From the NCBI RefSeq assembly GCF_000011085.1, contig NC_006397.1, positions 224,051 through 288,050 of the forward strand: DNA of 64,000 bases. Reading direction: 5' to 3'. This document shows positions 17,258 through 25,173 of this stretch, piece after piece. Made by a program: the position numbers and the translations under genes. The stretch is from Haloarcula marismortui ATCC 43049. Its GTDB lineage: Archaea; Halobacteriota; Halobacteria; Halobacteriales; Haloarculaceae. The stretch's first letter is position 1. The number at the start of each line of letters is the position of its first letter. The notes under the pieces were generated by a model that did not search any database, was not told where the DNA came from, and saw only the letters and a list, made by a program, of their open reading frames with translations.

Positions 17258-17727
17258 TGGCGACGTCGACGGACCGGCACCCGCTGTTCATCCCGCTCGT
17301 GCTGGTCGGCGGGCTCATCTTCGGCTTCGGCCTCGGCTACAGCCACATGGCCCGTCCCGAGGTGGTGCTGAACTTCCTCCAGTTCGAGGACTTCGGCCTG
17401 CTGTTCGTGATGTTCGGCGGCGCGGCCGTGACAGGGATCGTGTTCTTTGTCATGCCGCGCGTGCTGGACCGGGCACCGCTGACCGGCGACCCATTCGAAC
17501 GTCGGCTGAAGTCCTTCGACCGGAACGTGCTGATCGGCGGCGCGATATTCGGCGTCGGTTGGGGGCTCTCCGGGATCTGTCCGGGTGCCGCCTATGCCAG
17601 CCTCGGCATCGGAAACGTGACTATTCTGTGGGCGCTCGCCGGGATGTTCCTCGGTGCGTACCTCCAGGGGTGGTGGCGAAGCCGCGCAACCGACGGCGTC
17701 GACCCGTCCCCCACGGGAGCGGACTGA
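17257..17727 (+). CDS. YeeE/YedE (DUF395) sulfur transport protein, second half
   Basis: The 156-residue membrane protein starts at the ATG at 17257, overlapping the previous stop. It has about four hydrophobic helices and the second-half motif GLSGICPGAAYAS containing a single conserved cysteine. With the preceding protein it probably forms the heterodimeric equivalent of TsuA, a thiosulfate or related sulfur-compound channel. The charged C-terminus ends in the cytoplasm. Confidence 0.9.
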   Translation: MATSTDRHPLFIPLVLVGGLIFGFGLGYSHMARPEVVLNFLQFEDFGLLFVMFGGAAVTGIVFFVMPRVLDRAPLTGDPFERRLKSFDRNVLIGGAIFGVGWGLSGICPGAAYASLGIGNVTILWALAGMFLGAYLQGWWRSRATDGVDPSPTGAD

Positions 17728-17746
17728 ACGTACCCCGATTTTCACA

Positions 17747-18928
17747 ATGGAACTCCAGCTTCTCGCGCTCTTCTTGACCGCCGGTCTCGCGAGCCTGTTC
17801 ATGTCGTGGGTTATCGGTGCTGGCTCTAGCGGCGCGACGCCGTTCGCGCCCGCTGTCGGTGCCAACGCCATTTCGACGATGCGGGCGGCGTTCATCGTCG
17901 GCATCTTTGGTCTCGCGGGCGCGGTGACACAGGGGTCGAACGTCTCGGAAGCGGTCGGCCGCGGCCTCATCGGCGGCGTCACCCTTCCCGCCACTGGGGT
18001 CATCGTCGCGCTGCTGGCCGGCGCTGGGCTCATGGCCGTCGGTATCTACACCGGTTACCCCATCGCGACGGCGTTTACTGTGACCGGCGCAATCATCGGT
18101 GTCGGGCTGGCCCTCGGTGGCACCCCCGTCTGGGGGAAGTACCAGCAAATCGGTGCCGTCTGGGTCCTGACACCGGTCGTCGGCGGCGGTTTCGCCTACG
18201 CCATCGCGAGCGTGCTGCCGCGGTCTGATGCCCCCGAAAAGGCCACCATTCCGACGCTCGCGGCGCTGGTCGGCGTCGTGCTGGCCAACGTCGAGTTCGC
18301 GTTTCTCGGGTCCGGCGGCGGCCCCGGTTCGCTGACGAGCCTCGGCCAGCGACTGCTCGGCATCGACGGCGTCGTGGCGACAGTCGTTCTCTCCGGCACT
18401 GTCGCCGCCGTGGTGTGGGCCGCGGTGTACCGAGACATCCGCCACGACGAGGCGGGCGGACTCAGACACGTCCTGCTAGCGCTCGGTTCTCTGGTCGCCT
18501 TTTCAGCCGGTGGGAGTCAGGTCGGGCTGGCGGTCGGTCCGTTGCTCCCATTGCTGGACGAGGTTGGGGCGCTCTCGCCAGCGGTCGTCCTGCTGGGGGG
18601 TGGCCTCGGAATTCTGGTCGGGTCGTGGACCGGCGCGCCACGGATGATAAAATCGCTCGCACAGGACTATTCTTCGCTGGGCCCGCGGCGCTCTATCGCC
18701 GCGCTCGTCCCCTCGTTCCTCATCGCGCAACTCGCCGTCTTCCTCGGTGTGCCGGTGTCGTTCAACGAGATTATTGTCAGCGCTATCATCGGGAGCGGTG
18801 CCGCAGTCGGCGGCAGCGAGGCGATCGACCCACAGAAGATTGTGGTCACAGTTGGCGCGTGGGCCGGGTCGTTCACGCTTGCGCTGGCCGTTGGCTTCGG
18901 GTCAATGACCGCGATGGGCGCGCTCTGA
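17747..18928 (+). CDS. PiT-family anion permease (CysP-like)
   Basis: From the ATG at 17747 the protein has 393 residues and about ten membrane helices. It carries two inverted PiT signatures: FAPAVGANAISTMRAAFIVG near residues 33-52 and the second-half segment GSGAAVGGSEAIDPQKIV near 340-357. PiT proteins transport phosphate, and the subgroup around Bacillus CysP transports sulfate. Its position 19 bp behind the YeeE genes points to sulfate or thiosulfate rather than phosphate. A longer in-frame start at 17654 overlaps the upstream gene and lacks conservation. Confidence 0.85.
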   Translation: MELQLLALFLTAGLASLFMSWVIGAGSSGATPFAPAVGANAISTMRAAFIVGIFGLAGAVTQGSNVSEAVGRGLIGGVTLPATGVIVALLAGAGLMAVGIYTGYPIATAFTVTGAIIGVGLALGGTPVWGKYQQIGAVWVLTPVVGGGFAYAIASVLPRSDAPEKATIPTLAALVGVVLANVEFAFLGSGGGPGSLTSLGQRLLGIDGVVATVVLSGTVAAVVWAAVYRDIRHDEAGGLRHVLLALGSLVAFSAGGSQVGLAVGPLLPLLDEVGALSPAVVLLGGGLGILVGSWTGAPRMIKSLAQDYSSLGPRRSIAALVPSFLIAQLAVFLGVPVSFNEIIVSAIIGSGAAVGGSEAIDPQKIVVTVGAWAGSFTLALAVGFGSMTAMGAL

Positions 18929-18937
18929 CCCCCCGTT

Positions 18938-19777
18938 TCAGGCGGTTCGTGGCGGCGGGACGAGGTAGACGTTCCCGGTCGCCTGCGCGATGATATCCTC
19001 GGAGACGCTGCCGAGCAACAGCCGGCGCATCCGGCTCTGGCCACGAGAGCCGACGAGCGTTGTCGTTGGCGTCACGGCCGCTTCGACATCGAGAATCTCC
19101 TCAGCGGGGTCGCCACGGCGGACCTCGACGTTCGTTTCGATGTCCCACTGTGACAGTGTGTCGGCGAGCGACGCAAGCTGTTCAGCTGGGTCCGCCTCGC
19201 TCGTCGCATCTTTCGGTGATTCCACGTGGACGAGCGTCGCTTCCTGGGTCGCGTGGCGGAGATACTGAAACGCGTCGAAGGCACGCGTTGCGTTCTCAGA
19301 GAAGTCAGTCGCGTAGAGCACCCGCTGGAACAGGTGCTCCCTGAGCACGTCCGGTTCGTCTGTACTGCGTTCGATGCGGTTGACCAGCAACGGCACCACC
19401 GTGGTTCGCGCGAGGTTCCGAGCAGTGGAACCAATGACGCGGTTATTGAGTGGACTCTGCCCCCGGGACCCGATTATTGTCACGTCGGCTTTCTCTGCCT
19501 CCGCGATACCGTTGATGCGGCGGTGGGGAGTCCCACGCACGACGTGGGTCTCAGTGTCGAACCCGGCGTCCTCCATCACGTTCTGGTACCGCGTAAGTCC
19601 CTGTTCCCGTCGCTTGCTGAAGTTCATTCCCGGCATCCCTGCGTGGACGTTCGATGGGATGACGGTGACAAGGTGGATCGTATCGACACCGATGCGTCCG
19701 AGGCACTCAAGACAGGTCTCGTTCTGTATCGCCGCTTCACTCGCCGCCGAGAGGTCTGTCGCATAGATGGCTCTCAT
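18938..19777 (-). CDS. Tandem universal stress protein (UspA, two domains)
   Basis: The 279-residue protein starts at the ATG at 19777 (RAIYATDLSAASEAA). It has two Usp domains, each with the ATP-binding G-2x-G-9x-GS pattern: GSRGQSPLNNRVIGSTARNL near 120 and GSRGQSRMRRLLLGSVSEDI near 255. It is cytoplasmic. The gene is convergent with the PiT permease (9 bp apart) and lies inside the sulfur island, so it may tune these transporters. That is inferred from location only. Confidence 0.9.
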   Translation of the reverse strand: MRAIYATDLSAASEAAIQNETCLECLGRIGVDTIHLVTVIPSNVHAGMPGMNFSKRREQGLTRYQNVMEDAGFDTETHVVRGTPHRRINGIAEAEKADVTIIGSRGQSPLNNRVIGSTARNLARTTVVPLLVNRIERSTDEPDVLREHLFQRVLYATDFSENATRAFDAFQYLRHATQEATLVHVESPKDATSEADPAEQLASLADTLSQWDIETNVEVRRGDPAEEILDVEAAVTPTTTLVGSRGQSRMRRLLLGSVSEDIIAQATGNVYLVPPPRTA

Positions 19778-20155
19778 ACTCGACAGTACGCAGCCAACTG
19801 TTAATATTGTTTTGTTTGTACAAGACAGCCAGATTTGGATTGGTCTGTAGAGCTGCTGTCTCACCTGACGGTAGGTCAATCTAGGTAGCCACGCCGTACT
19901 GAGAGCCGATTACATAAACGCGACAGAACAGCGCGCGCAACATTATTACGGGCAAGAAGCAGGGGTTTGAACAGTGACCATATGTGGCCGATATTTGTGT
20001 AACGTATGCAGATATCTCCGTGGGATAGCGGTGTGATACCCGTCGATAATATTGTTCGACAGTCCCAAAACTGTTATCAGTACCCTCCGATTAGGGGTGA
20101 TTGAGTAGAAAAGTATGATACGTTCACGACAGCACAATATCAGAGGTGAATCCCC
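19778..20155. other. 378-bp intergenic region with promoters only
   Basis: No coding frame was recognised between the Usp gene and the small ORF at 20156. The stretch is comparatively AT-rich (for example aacattattacggg near 19940 and gataatattgttcg near 20045) and probably carries the two outward promoters. Confidence 0.4.
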
Positions 20156-20317
20156 ATGGTAGACCTCGCGGCCTTCACATCGATGGGCGCAGACGGCATC
20201 GACGCGGCAATGCTCATCGGCGCGGTGCTGCTGGAGGCGGCCATCCTCTACGTCGGGTACGGGGCAGTAGAAGAGGCATTCGGACAGCGTGTCGTCGAGC
20301 GGTTACGAGGGGAGTGA
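20156..20317 (+). CDS. 53-residue membrane micro-protein preceding a TauE-type exporter
   Basis: This short frame starts at the ATG at 20156 (MVDLAAFTSMGADGIDAAM). It has one hydrophobic helix (AAMLIGAVLLEAAILYVGYGA, read through two parts) and a charged tail VVERLRGE. The stop is 3 bp before the next start, so it is translated with the exporter. Small proteins of this kind beside haloarchaeal TauE/SafE genes are known as DUF7512-type; I assign it from size and position with moderate certainty. It may be an accessory subunit. Confidence 0.7.
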   Translation: MVDLAAFTSMGADGIDAAMLIGAVLLEAAILYVGYGAVEEAFGQRVVERLRGE

Positions 20318-20320
20318 CGA

Positions 20321-21349
20321 ATGGAGATACTGGGACTCAGCCTGGCGATGGTGGTGTTGTTTGTCGGGTTCGGCCTGCTCATCGGCGTCCTGTTTGGCTT
20401 CTTCGGGATGGGTGGGTCGTTCCTGGTCACCCCGGCACTGCTGGTGATGGGGTATCCCACCCGGGTTGCCGTCGGGAGCGGGCTCGCATTCGTGTTTGGC
20501 ACATCGGTTATCGCTACACTGAAACACCGAGATATGGGGCAGGTCGACTACAAACTGGGGGTGCTGATGATCGCCGGAACGACCGCCGGCATCGAAGCCG
20601 GGAAAGAGATAGTCCTCCATCTGGAAACGCTCGGGCTGGCTGGCAGTATCATCAGCGTCACGTACGTCGTCCTTCTGGGCGGTATCGGCGCGTTCGTCAC
20701 CTACGAGGCACTTCGAGGTGGCGATGGCGGCGAGGGGATCGACCACGATGCCGCGGAGGGCGACGTCGACGCCGACGACATCCCGGACATCGCAAAGAAG
20801 ATTCAATCGTACCGCATCCCGCCGATGATATCGCTTCGCGGCGGCGTCAGCGTCTCCCTCTGGATGATACTTGGCGTCGCGTTCGTTACCGGCCTGCTTT
20901 CGGGCTTCCTCGGTGTCGGCGGCGGATTCATCCGTATGCCCGCGCTGTTCTATCTCATCGGAGTTCCCGTCCCCATCGCTGTCGGGACCGACCTCTTCGA
21001 GATCGTCTTCTCAGGCGGGCTCGGGAGCTTCCTGTACGCGCTGGACGGTGGTGTCGACCTCTCCATTGTGCTCCCGCTGCTGGCAGGGAGCGCCTTCGGG
21101 GCCCGTGTGGGTTCCGCTGCGACGAGCATCGTCGACGAAGACGAAATCAAGGTGTACTTCGGGCTAATGCTGCTCGGCGGCGCCCTCGCTGTCGCGGTCC
21201 GTGAAATCGGCAACGTCTACGGTATCGACGCCCTGAACACGGTCAGTCTGGTGCTCATCCTCGGCTCCGCGTTGCTGGTCAGTGGTGCTGTCGTCTACAG
21301 CAGCATCACTGCGCTCCGGGAAGAGCGTCAGTCGTCATCGCCCGCGTGA
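20321..21349 (+). CDS. TauE/SafE-family sulfite/sulfonate exporter
   Basis: The 342-residue protein has about eight membrane helices in two homologous halves. Each half has the family motif: GVLFGFFGMGGSFLVTPAL near residues 23-41 and GLLSGFLGVGGGFIRMPAL near 190-208. An acidic loop (about 130-160, EGDVDADDIPDI) separates the halves. TauE/SafE proteins move sulfite, sulfoacetate or other sulfur anions out of the cell. Behind the persulfide-oxidising genes it would be a reasonable sulfite outlet. A strong hairpin follows the stop codon. Confidence 0.9.
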   Translation: MEILGLSLAMVVLFVGFGLLIGVLFGFFGMGGSFLVTPALLVMGYPTRVAVGSGLAFVFGTSVIATLKHRDMGQVDYKLGVLMIAGTTAGIEAGKEIVLHLETLGLAGSIISVTYVVLLGGIGAFVTYEALRGGDGGEGIDHDAAEGDVDADDIPDIAKKIQSYRIPPMISLRGGVSVSLWMILGVAFVTGLLSGFLGVGGGFIRMPALFYLIGVPVPIAVGTDLFEIVFSGGLGSFLYALDGGVDLSIVLPLLAGSAFGARVGSAATSIVDEDEIKVYFGLMLLGGALAVAVREIGNVYGIDALNTVSLVLILGSALLVSGAVVYSSITALREERQSSSPA

Positions 21350-21394
21350 GGGTGCGTCAGACCACTTTTTTCTCACGGTCTGACACGCACCCTC
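21348..21394. terminator. Long hairpin after the TauE gene
   Basis: GAGGGTGCGT-CAGACC at 21348-21363 pairs with GGTCTGACACGCACCCTC at 21377-21394, with a 2-nt bulge and a loop containing six T residues. It overlaps the last codon and stop, and could terminate transcription or protect the mRNA 3' end. Confidence 0.6.
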
Positions 21395-21525
21395 AATTGA
21401 GCCGGTACTTACTTCCGAGTATGTCCCTGCCTCACTGCACAGTTCGCAACTCGTTAAGTGGAAACATTGCGTTCTTTCCCCAATGGCCCGCCTAAACGTG
21501 ACTGAACTCAGGGGAAGTTTTTCAC

Positions 21526-23517
21526 ATGAGTAACAACGAGTGCGGGAGTCCACGTCCAGACATTGGCACTAATGAAGGGTTGGTTGTGAGTGCTTCTGAC
21601 GGGGAAATCGTTGAGACAACTGGGCTGGTCTCACGGGTGACCGGCTACTCAAAAGCAGAGTTGCTTGCGATGCCACTATCTGCCCTGTTCTGTGCCGCAG
21701 GTACGGATGATTCCGACAAGCAAGTTGGGACGGCGTTATCCGAGACGGACGGACGATCTTATGTAGTTCTTGAATGTGCCGACGGGACGCGGACAACCGT
21801 CGAACAGCATAGCTACACGGTTCGTATCGGGCCGCAAACATACGTCTGCACGACGCTTCGGCTGCCAGCGGCAGAACCTGGGTCGTTGACGCTGCCGGGA
21901 AAGGATGCGTTCCGACGACTGCATAAAGCTGCGATGGAGAGCGAGAGCGTTGCAGACACCGCACAGCGATTGCTGACGCTGGGATGTGACTACCTTGGAG
22001 CTGACGCCGGCGCGCTTGCACGCATCGACGATGCCACGTACACGGTTGAGTATACCAGCAGTGAATCCACCGTGTACGAACCGGGGCAGTCAATGCCCCT
22101 CGGTGAGACTATCGCCAGTGAAGTAGTCACTGGTGCCGTAACGGATCCTGCCACGTTTGTCGTGGGCGAAGGCCAGCACAGCTCTCTAGACGCGCACGGA
22201 GCGTACGCCGGCGCACCCGTGACAGTCGGTGAAGATACCTACGGTGTCATTGAATTCACTGGTCTGGCGACACGCGAAGGTGCGTTTGGGCAGTCCGAAC
22301 GGGAGTTTGTCGACTTCACTGCACAGTGGCTCGGGAGTAAAATCGAGCAGGAGAGACAGAGCAAACGGTTGGAACGGTGTGAAATGGCACTGGAAACTGT
22401 TGATGAGCCGGCCCACACACTTGAAACCGACGCAGTTGATGACCTGTTATCTCATACCCGCGGCACGACTGCCAGCAAACAACGAGCCCGACTTTTTGAC
22501 AGTGTGTTCAACCAGACCTATCAGTTCACTGCACTGCTCGAACCCGATGGAACGGTCATCGAGACCAACGATGCGACCCTCGAATTCGGTGGCTTCAACC
22601 GTGCAGATATGGTTGGGAAACCCTTCGCTGAAGCGCCATGGTGGAGTCACTCTGAAACCGTCCGTGACCGTGTCTGGGACGCTCTCAAGCGCGCGGCCGA
22701 CGGTGAGTCTGCCCGCTACGAGACAGAAGTTCGGGACCGTCAGGAAGTCGGGACTATCGACTTCACCGTCAAGCCCGTGACCAACGAAGACGGGTGTGTA
22801 AATATGTTGGTGGTCGAGGGGCGGGACATCACAAAACAGAGCCGACATCGAGATCATCTACAGGTCATGCAGCGTGTGATGCGACATCATATGCGCAACG
22901 ACCTGACGAAGCTCCGGGGGTTCACTGGAGCGCTGTACACCCTGCCTGATTCGGAAGCGCAGTCGAGATACTTCGAGCGCATTGAAGCGATTCTGGATAA
23001 GTGGACCGACATGACCGAAAAGACACGGCAGATTGGACAGGTGCTTGAAGAACAACGACACTCGCAAGCCACCACGGCGGTAGACGAACTCGTTGCCCAC
23101 GCGACCGCCAGAGCTGACGAGTTCGTTGCCGAGACAAGAATCAGGAACGACCTGCCAGATGGTGTGACACCACACCTCCCGACTGTCATGCGCGAAGCGG
23201 TCAGTGAATTACTCGGAAACGCCGCCGATGCTACTCCCGACTCGAATGGACAGATTACAGTAACGCTCTCGCAAACCGCTGACGACTGGGTCGGTATTAC
23301 CGTTGCAGACAACGGCTTTGGACTGCCGGATGCGGAAGCAAGCGTACTCAGGACGGGCGAAGAGACGCCACTAAACCACGGACAGGGGATCGGCCTCTGT
23401 ATGGTGCGGATGATCGTCAAGCAGGTGGGCGGCGATGTCTCCGTTGATGTGACTCAGGGCGGGACCGAAGTGACACTGCACGTGCCGGCGAGCGAGAGTC
23501 TGCGAAAAAGAGGGTAA
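21526..23517 (+). CDS. PAS-GAF-PAS sensor histidine kinase
   Basis: The 663-residue soluble kinase has an N-terminal PAS (about 15-110) and a GAF domain (about 130-285, ending FVDFTAQWLGSKIE). A second PAS (about 320-440) runs from FNQTYQFTALLEPDGTVIETN. The dimerisation/phosphoacceptor segment MRHHMRNDL has histidines at 454 and 455. The HATPase domain follows, with SELLGNAADAT, DNGFGLPDAEA and HGQGIGLCMV. There are no membrane segments, so it senses an intracellular signal. It converges on the five-gene signalling operon downstream. No cognate receiver gene is on its own strand. Confidence 0.9.
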   Translation: MSNNECGSPRPDIGTNEGLVVSASDGEIVETTGLVSRVTGYSKAELLAMPLSALFCAAGTDDSDKQVGTALSETDGRSYVVLECADGTRTTVEQHSYTVRIGPQTYVCTTLRLPAAEPGSLTLPGKDAFRRLHKAAMESESVADTAQRLLTLGCDYLGADAGALARIDDATYTVEYTSSESTVYEPGQSMPLGETIASEVVTGAVTDPATFVVGEGQHSSLDAHGAYAGAPVTVGEDTYGVIEFTGLATREGAFGQSEREFVDFTAQWLGSKIEQERQSKRLERCEMALETVDEPAHTLETDAVDDLLSHTRGTTASKQRARLFDSVFNQTYQFTALLEPDGTVIETNDATLEFGGFNRADMVGKPFAEAPWWSHSETVRDRVWDALKRAADGESARYETEVRDRQEVGTIDFTVKPVTNEDGCVNMLVVEGRDITKQSRHRDHLQVMQRVMRHHMRNDLTKLRGFTGALYTLPDSEAQSRYFERIEAILDKWTDMTEKTRQIGQVLEEQRHSQATTAVDELVAHATARADEFVAETRIRNDLPDGVTPHLPTVMREAVSELLGNAADATPDSNGQITVTLSQTADDWVGITVADNGFGLPDAEASVLRTGEETPLNHGQGIGLCMVRMIVKQVGGDVSVDVTQGGTEVTLHVPASESLRKRG

Positions 23518-23642
23518 GTTGCTACCTGTATGTCCTTTTTATCTCCATATGACGGAAACAGGCCGACAAACGCACTGGACACCTGTGGTCACAAGTGCCG
23601 GCCAACAGAACGCAGGCTAGCCAGAGCAACTGTCACCGGCTG

Positions 23643-24743
23643 TCAGGCCCGATTGAGGGTTACTGTGAAGACGCTGCCATCCACGTCCGGCTCACTGACC
23701 CATTCGTCGCGGTCTGCAATCGTGACCGTCCCGTCGTACATCTCTACCAGCGTATCCACGAGATAGAGGCCGATTCCTGACCCCTGACTCTTTGCCCCCA
23801 TCTCCCCACGACCAAATATCTCTGTCTTCTGGCTATCGGGCACACCCGGGCCGTTGTCAGCGACGGAGACCTCGACTGTATCCGGGCTGACGTCCACTTC
23901 GACTGTGATCTCGGGGCTTGACTTATTGTTGTGTGTGACAGCGTTGTTCAGTAAATTGCGGAACACGGACGAGAGCAGATTGGTTGCCGAAACCTGGAGC
24001 GTCTCGGATAGTTCGCCGTTGACTGTGATGGTTGCCGCCGAGTGTGCGGACTGTGACTTCTTGATTTCGCTCTGCAGAACGGGTTTGAGCGCAACGGGAT
24101 GGAGTTCTGGTTCCCTGTTCCCTTCGAGTATCTCCATGAAGTCACCGGCGGTTTCAGCGATGCCGGCAATGTGCTCGCTTGCATTCATAATCCGCTCAAG
24201 ATGGTCCTGTCCGGCTGGTTCGACGTGTTCACGGAGCGCATCACCCCAGCCGAGAATGACTGTCAGGTCGTTTTTGATATCGTGGCGGATGACCTGATTG
24301 AGTAGAGCGAGTTCCTTGTTACGTCGTTCAAGCACCTGTTGCTGGCGTTCACGTTCGACAGCGTAGCTTAGTGTCCGCTGGAGGAGTTTCGGGTTGATGT
24401 CGCCCTTGACGAGAAAGTCTTGTGCGCCGCGTTCGACGGCCTCAATCCCGACGCTGTCGTCGTCAAGTCCAGTGAGGACGACAACGGGTTCGTCCCCGGC
24501 TGCTTCGAGCATCGTTTCGAGCGTCTCGAACCCGTTGCTGTCCGGCAGCCCAAGGTCCAGCAAGATAATATCAATCGATTCGTCCCGGGCATCGACCGCC
24601 GCAGACAACCGGTCGAAGTGCTGGATGGTCGGCACTGTTTGCTGCCCCGACCAGCCCGGCTCTTTGAGATACTCTTTGATGAGCCGCGCGTCGCTGGGAT
24701 TGTCCTCCACGAGCAGGATATTGTATTGCTGTGTGTCAGTCAT
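23643..24743 (-). CDS. Receiver-histidine kinase hybrid
   Basis: The 366-residue protein has a receiver domain at 1-125 with the acidic pair ED (13-14), phospho-acceptor Asp63 in LLDLGLPD and Lys113. It is followed by a phosphoacceptor helix with His154 in VIRHDIKNDL and an HATPase domain (about 235-365) with FRNLLNNAVTHN, DNGPGVPDSQ and GSGIGLYLV. There is no sensor domain, so the receiver probably controls kinase activity. It is the last gene of the overlapping operon, its start overlapping the upstream stop by 8 bp. Confidence 0.9.
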   Translation of the reverse strand: MTDTQQYNILLVEDNPSDARLIKEYLKEPGWSGQQTVPTIQHFDRLSAAVDARDESIDIILLDLGLPDSNGFETLETMLEAAGDEPVVVLTGLDDDSVGIEAVERGAQDFLVKGDINPKLLQRTLSYAVERERQQQVLERRNKELALLNQVIRHDIKNDLTVILGWGDALREHVEPAGQDHLERIMNASEHIAGIAETAGDFMEILEGNREPELHPVALKPVLQSEIKKSQSAHSAATITVNGELSETLQVSATNLLSSVFRNLLNNAVTHNNKSSPEITVEVDVSPDTVEVSVADNGPGVPDSQKTEIFGRGEMGAKSQGSGIGLYLVDTLVEMYDGTVTIADRDEWVSEPDVDGSVFTVTLNRA

Positions 24744-25173
24744 TGGTAGTTGAGCTACTGATTGGTGGCATCCAGAACCGCACTGCGGCGGTGATCATCT
24801 GGATAAATTCGTCGGGGTCGGTCGGCTTCGTCAAGTACGCGTTCGCGGACGACTCATACACACGGCGGATGTCGTCCGGGTTCTCCGAACTCGACACAGT
24901 GAGGATAGGCACAGCGTCTAATTCCGAATCTTTGCGGAGATATCGGAGGATTTCAAGCCCTGACTTGCCTGGTATATTGAGATCAAGCAATACTAATTGT
25001 ACCGACTCTGCGGGGACGCCACCATCGCCGGTCAACTGTTCGATGGCATTTCGGCCGTTGTTGTATACGCGGAAGTCGATATCCCGGTCGACGGCAGCGA
25101 CACCCTCTTCGATGAGTCGTACGTCGGCCGGGTTGTCCTCAACCGAGACGACAAGCGGCGTCGGCTCACTCAT
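24736..25173 (-). CDS. Single-domain response regulator (Rcp1-like)
   Basis: From the ATG at 25173 the protein has 145 residues and consists only of a receiver: ED (12-13), phospho-acceptor Asp64 in VLLDLNIPGKSG and Lys116 in AYLTKPTD. The long loop between beta2 and alpha3 and the NIPGKSG motif are typical of Rcp1-type regulators paired with phytochrome-like or multi-PAS kinases. With no output domain it likely shuttles phosphate between the large kinase and the hybrid encoded next. Starts and stops overlap by 8 bp at both ends. Confidence 0.9.
   Translation of the reverse strand: MSEPTPLVVSVEDNPADVRLIEEGVAAVDRDIDFRVYNNGRNAIEQLTGDGGVPAESVQLVLLDLNIPGKSGLEILRYLRKDSELDAVPILTVSSSENPDDIRRVYESSANAYLTKPTDPDEFIQMITAAVRFWMPPISSSTTND

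Noticed and set aside
17035..18469. Long minus-strand frames (332 and 282 codons) over the YeeE and PiT genes
   Set aside because: They have repetitive Arg/Asp/Gly composition and no family features, and both lie opposite clear membrane proteins.
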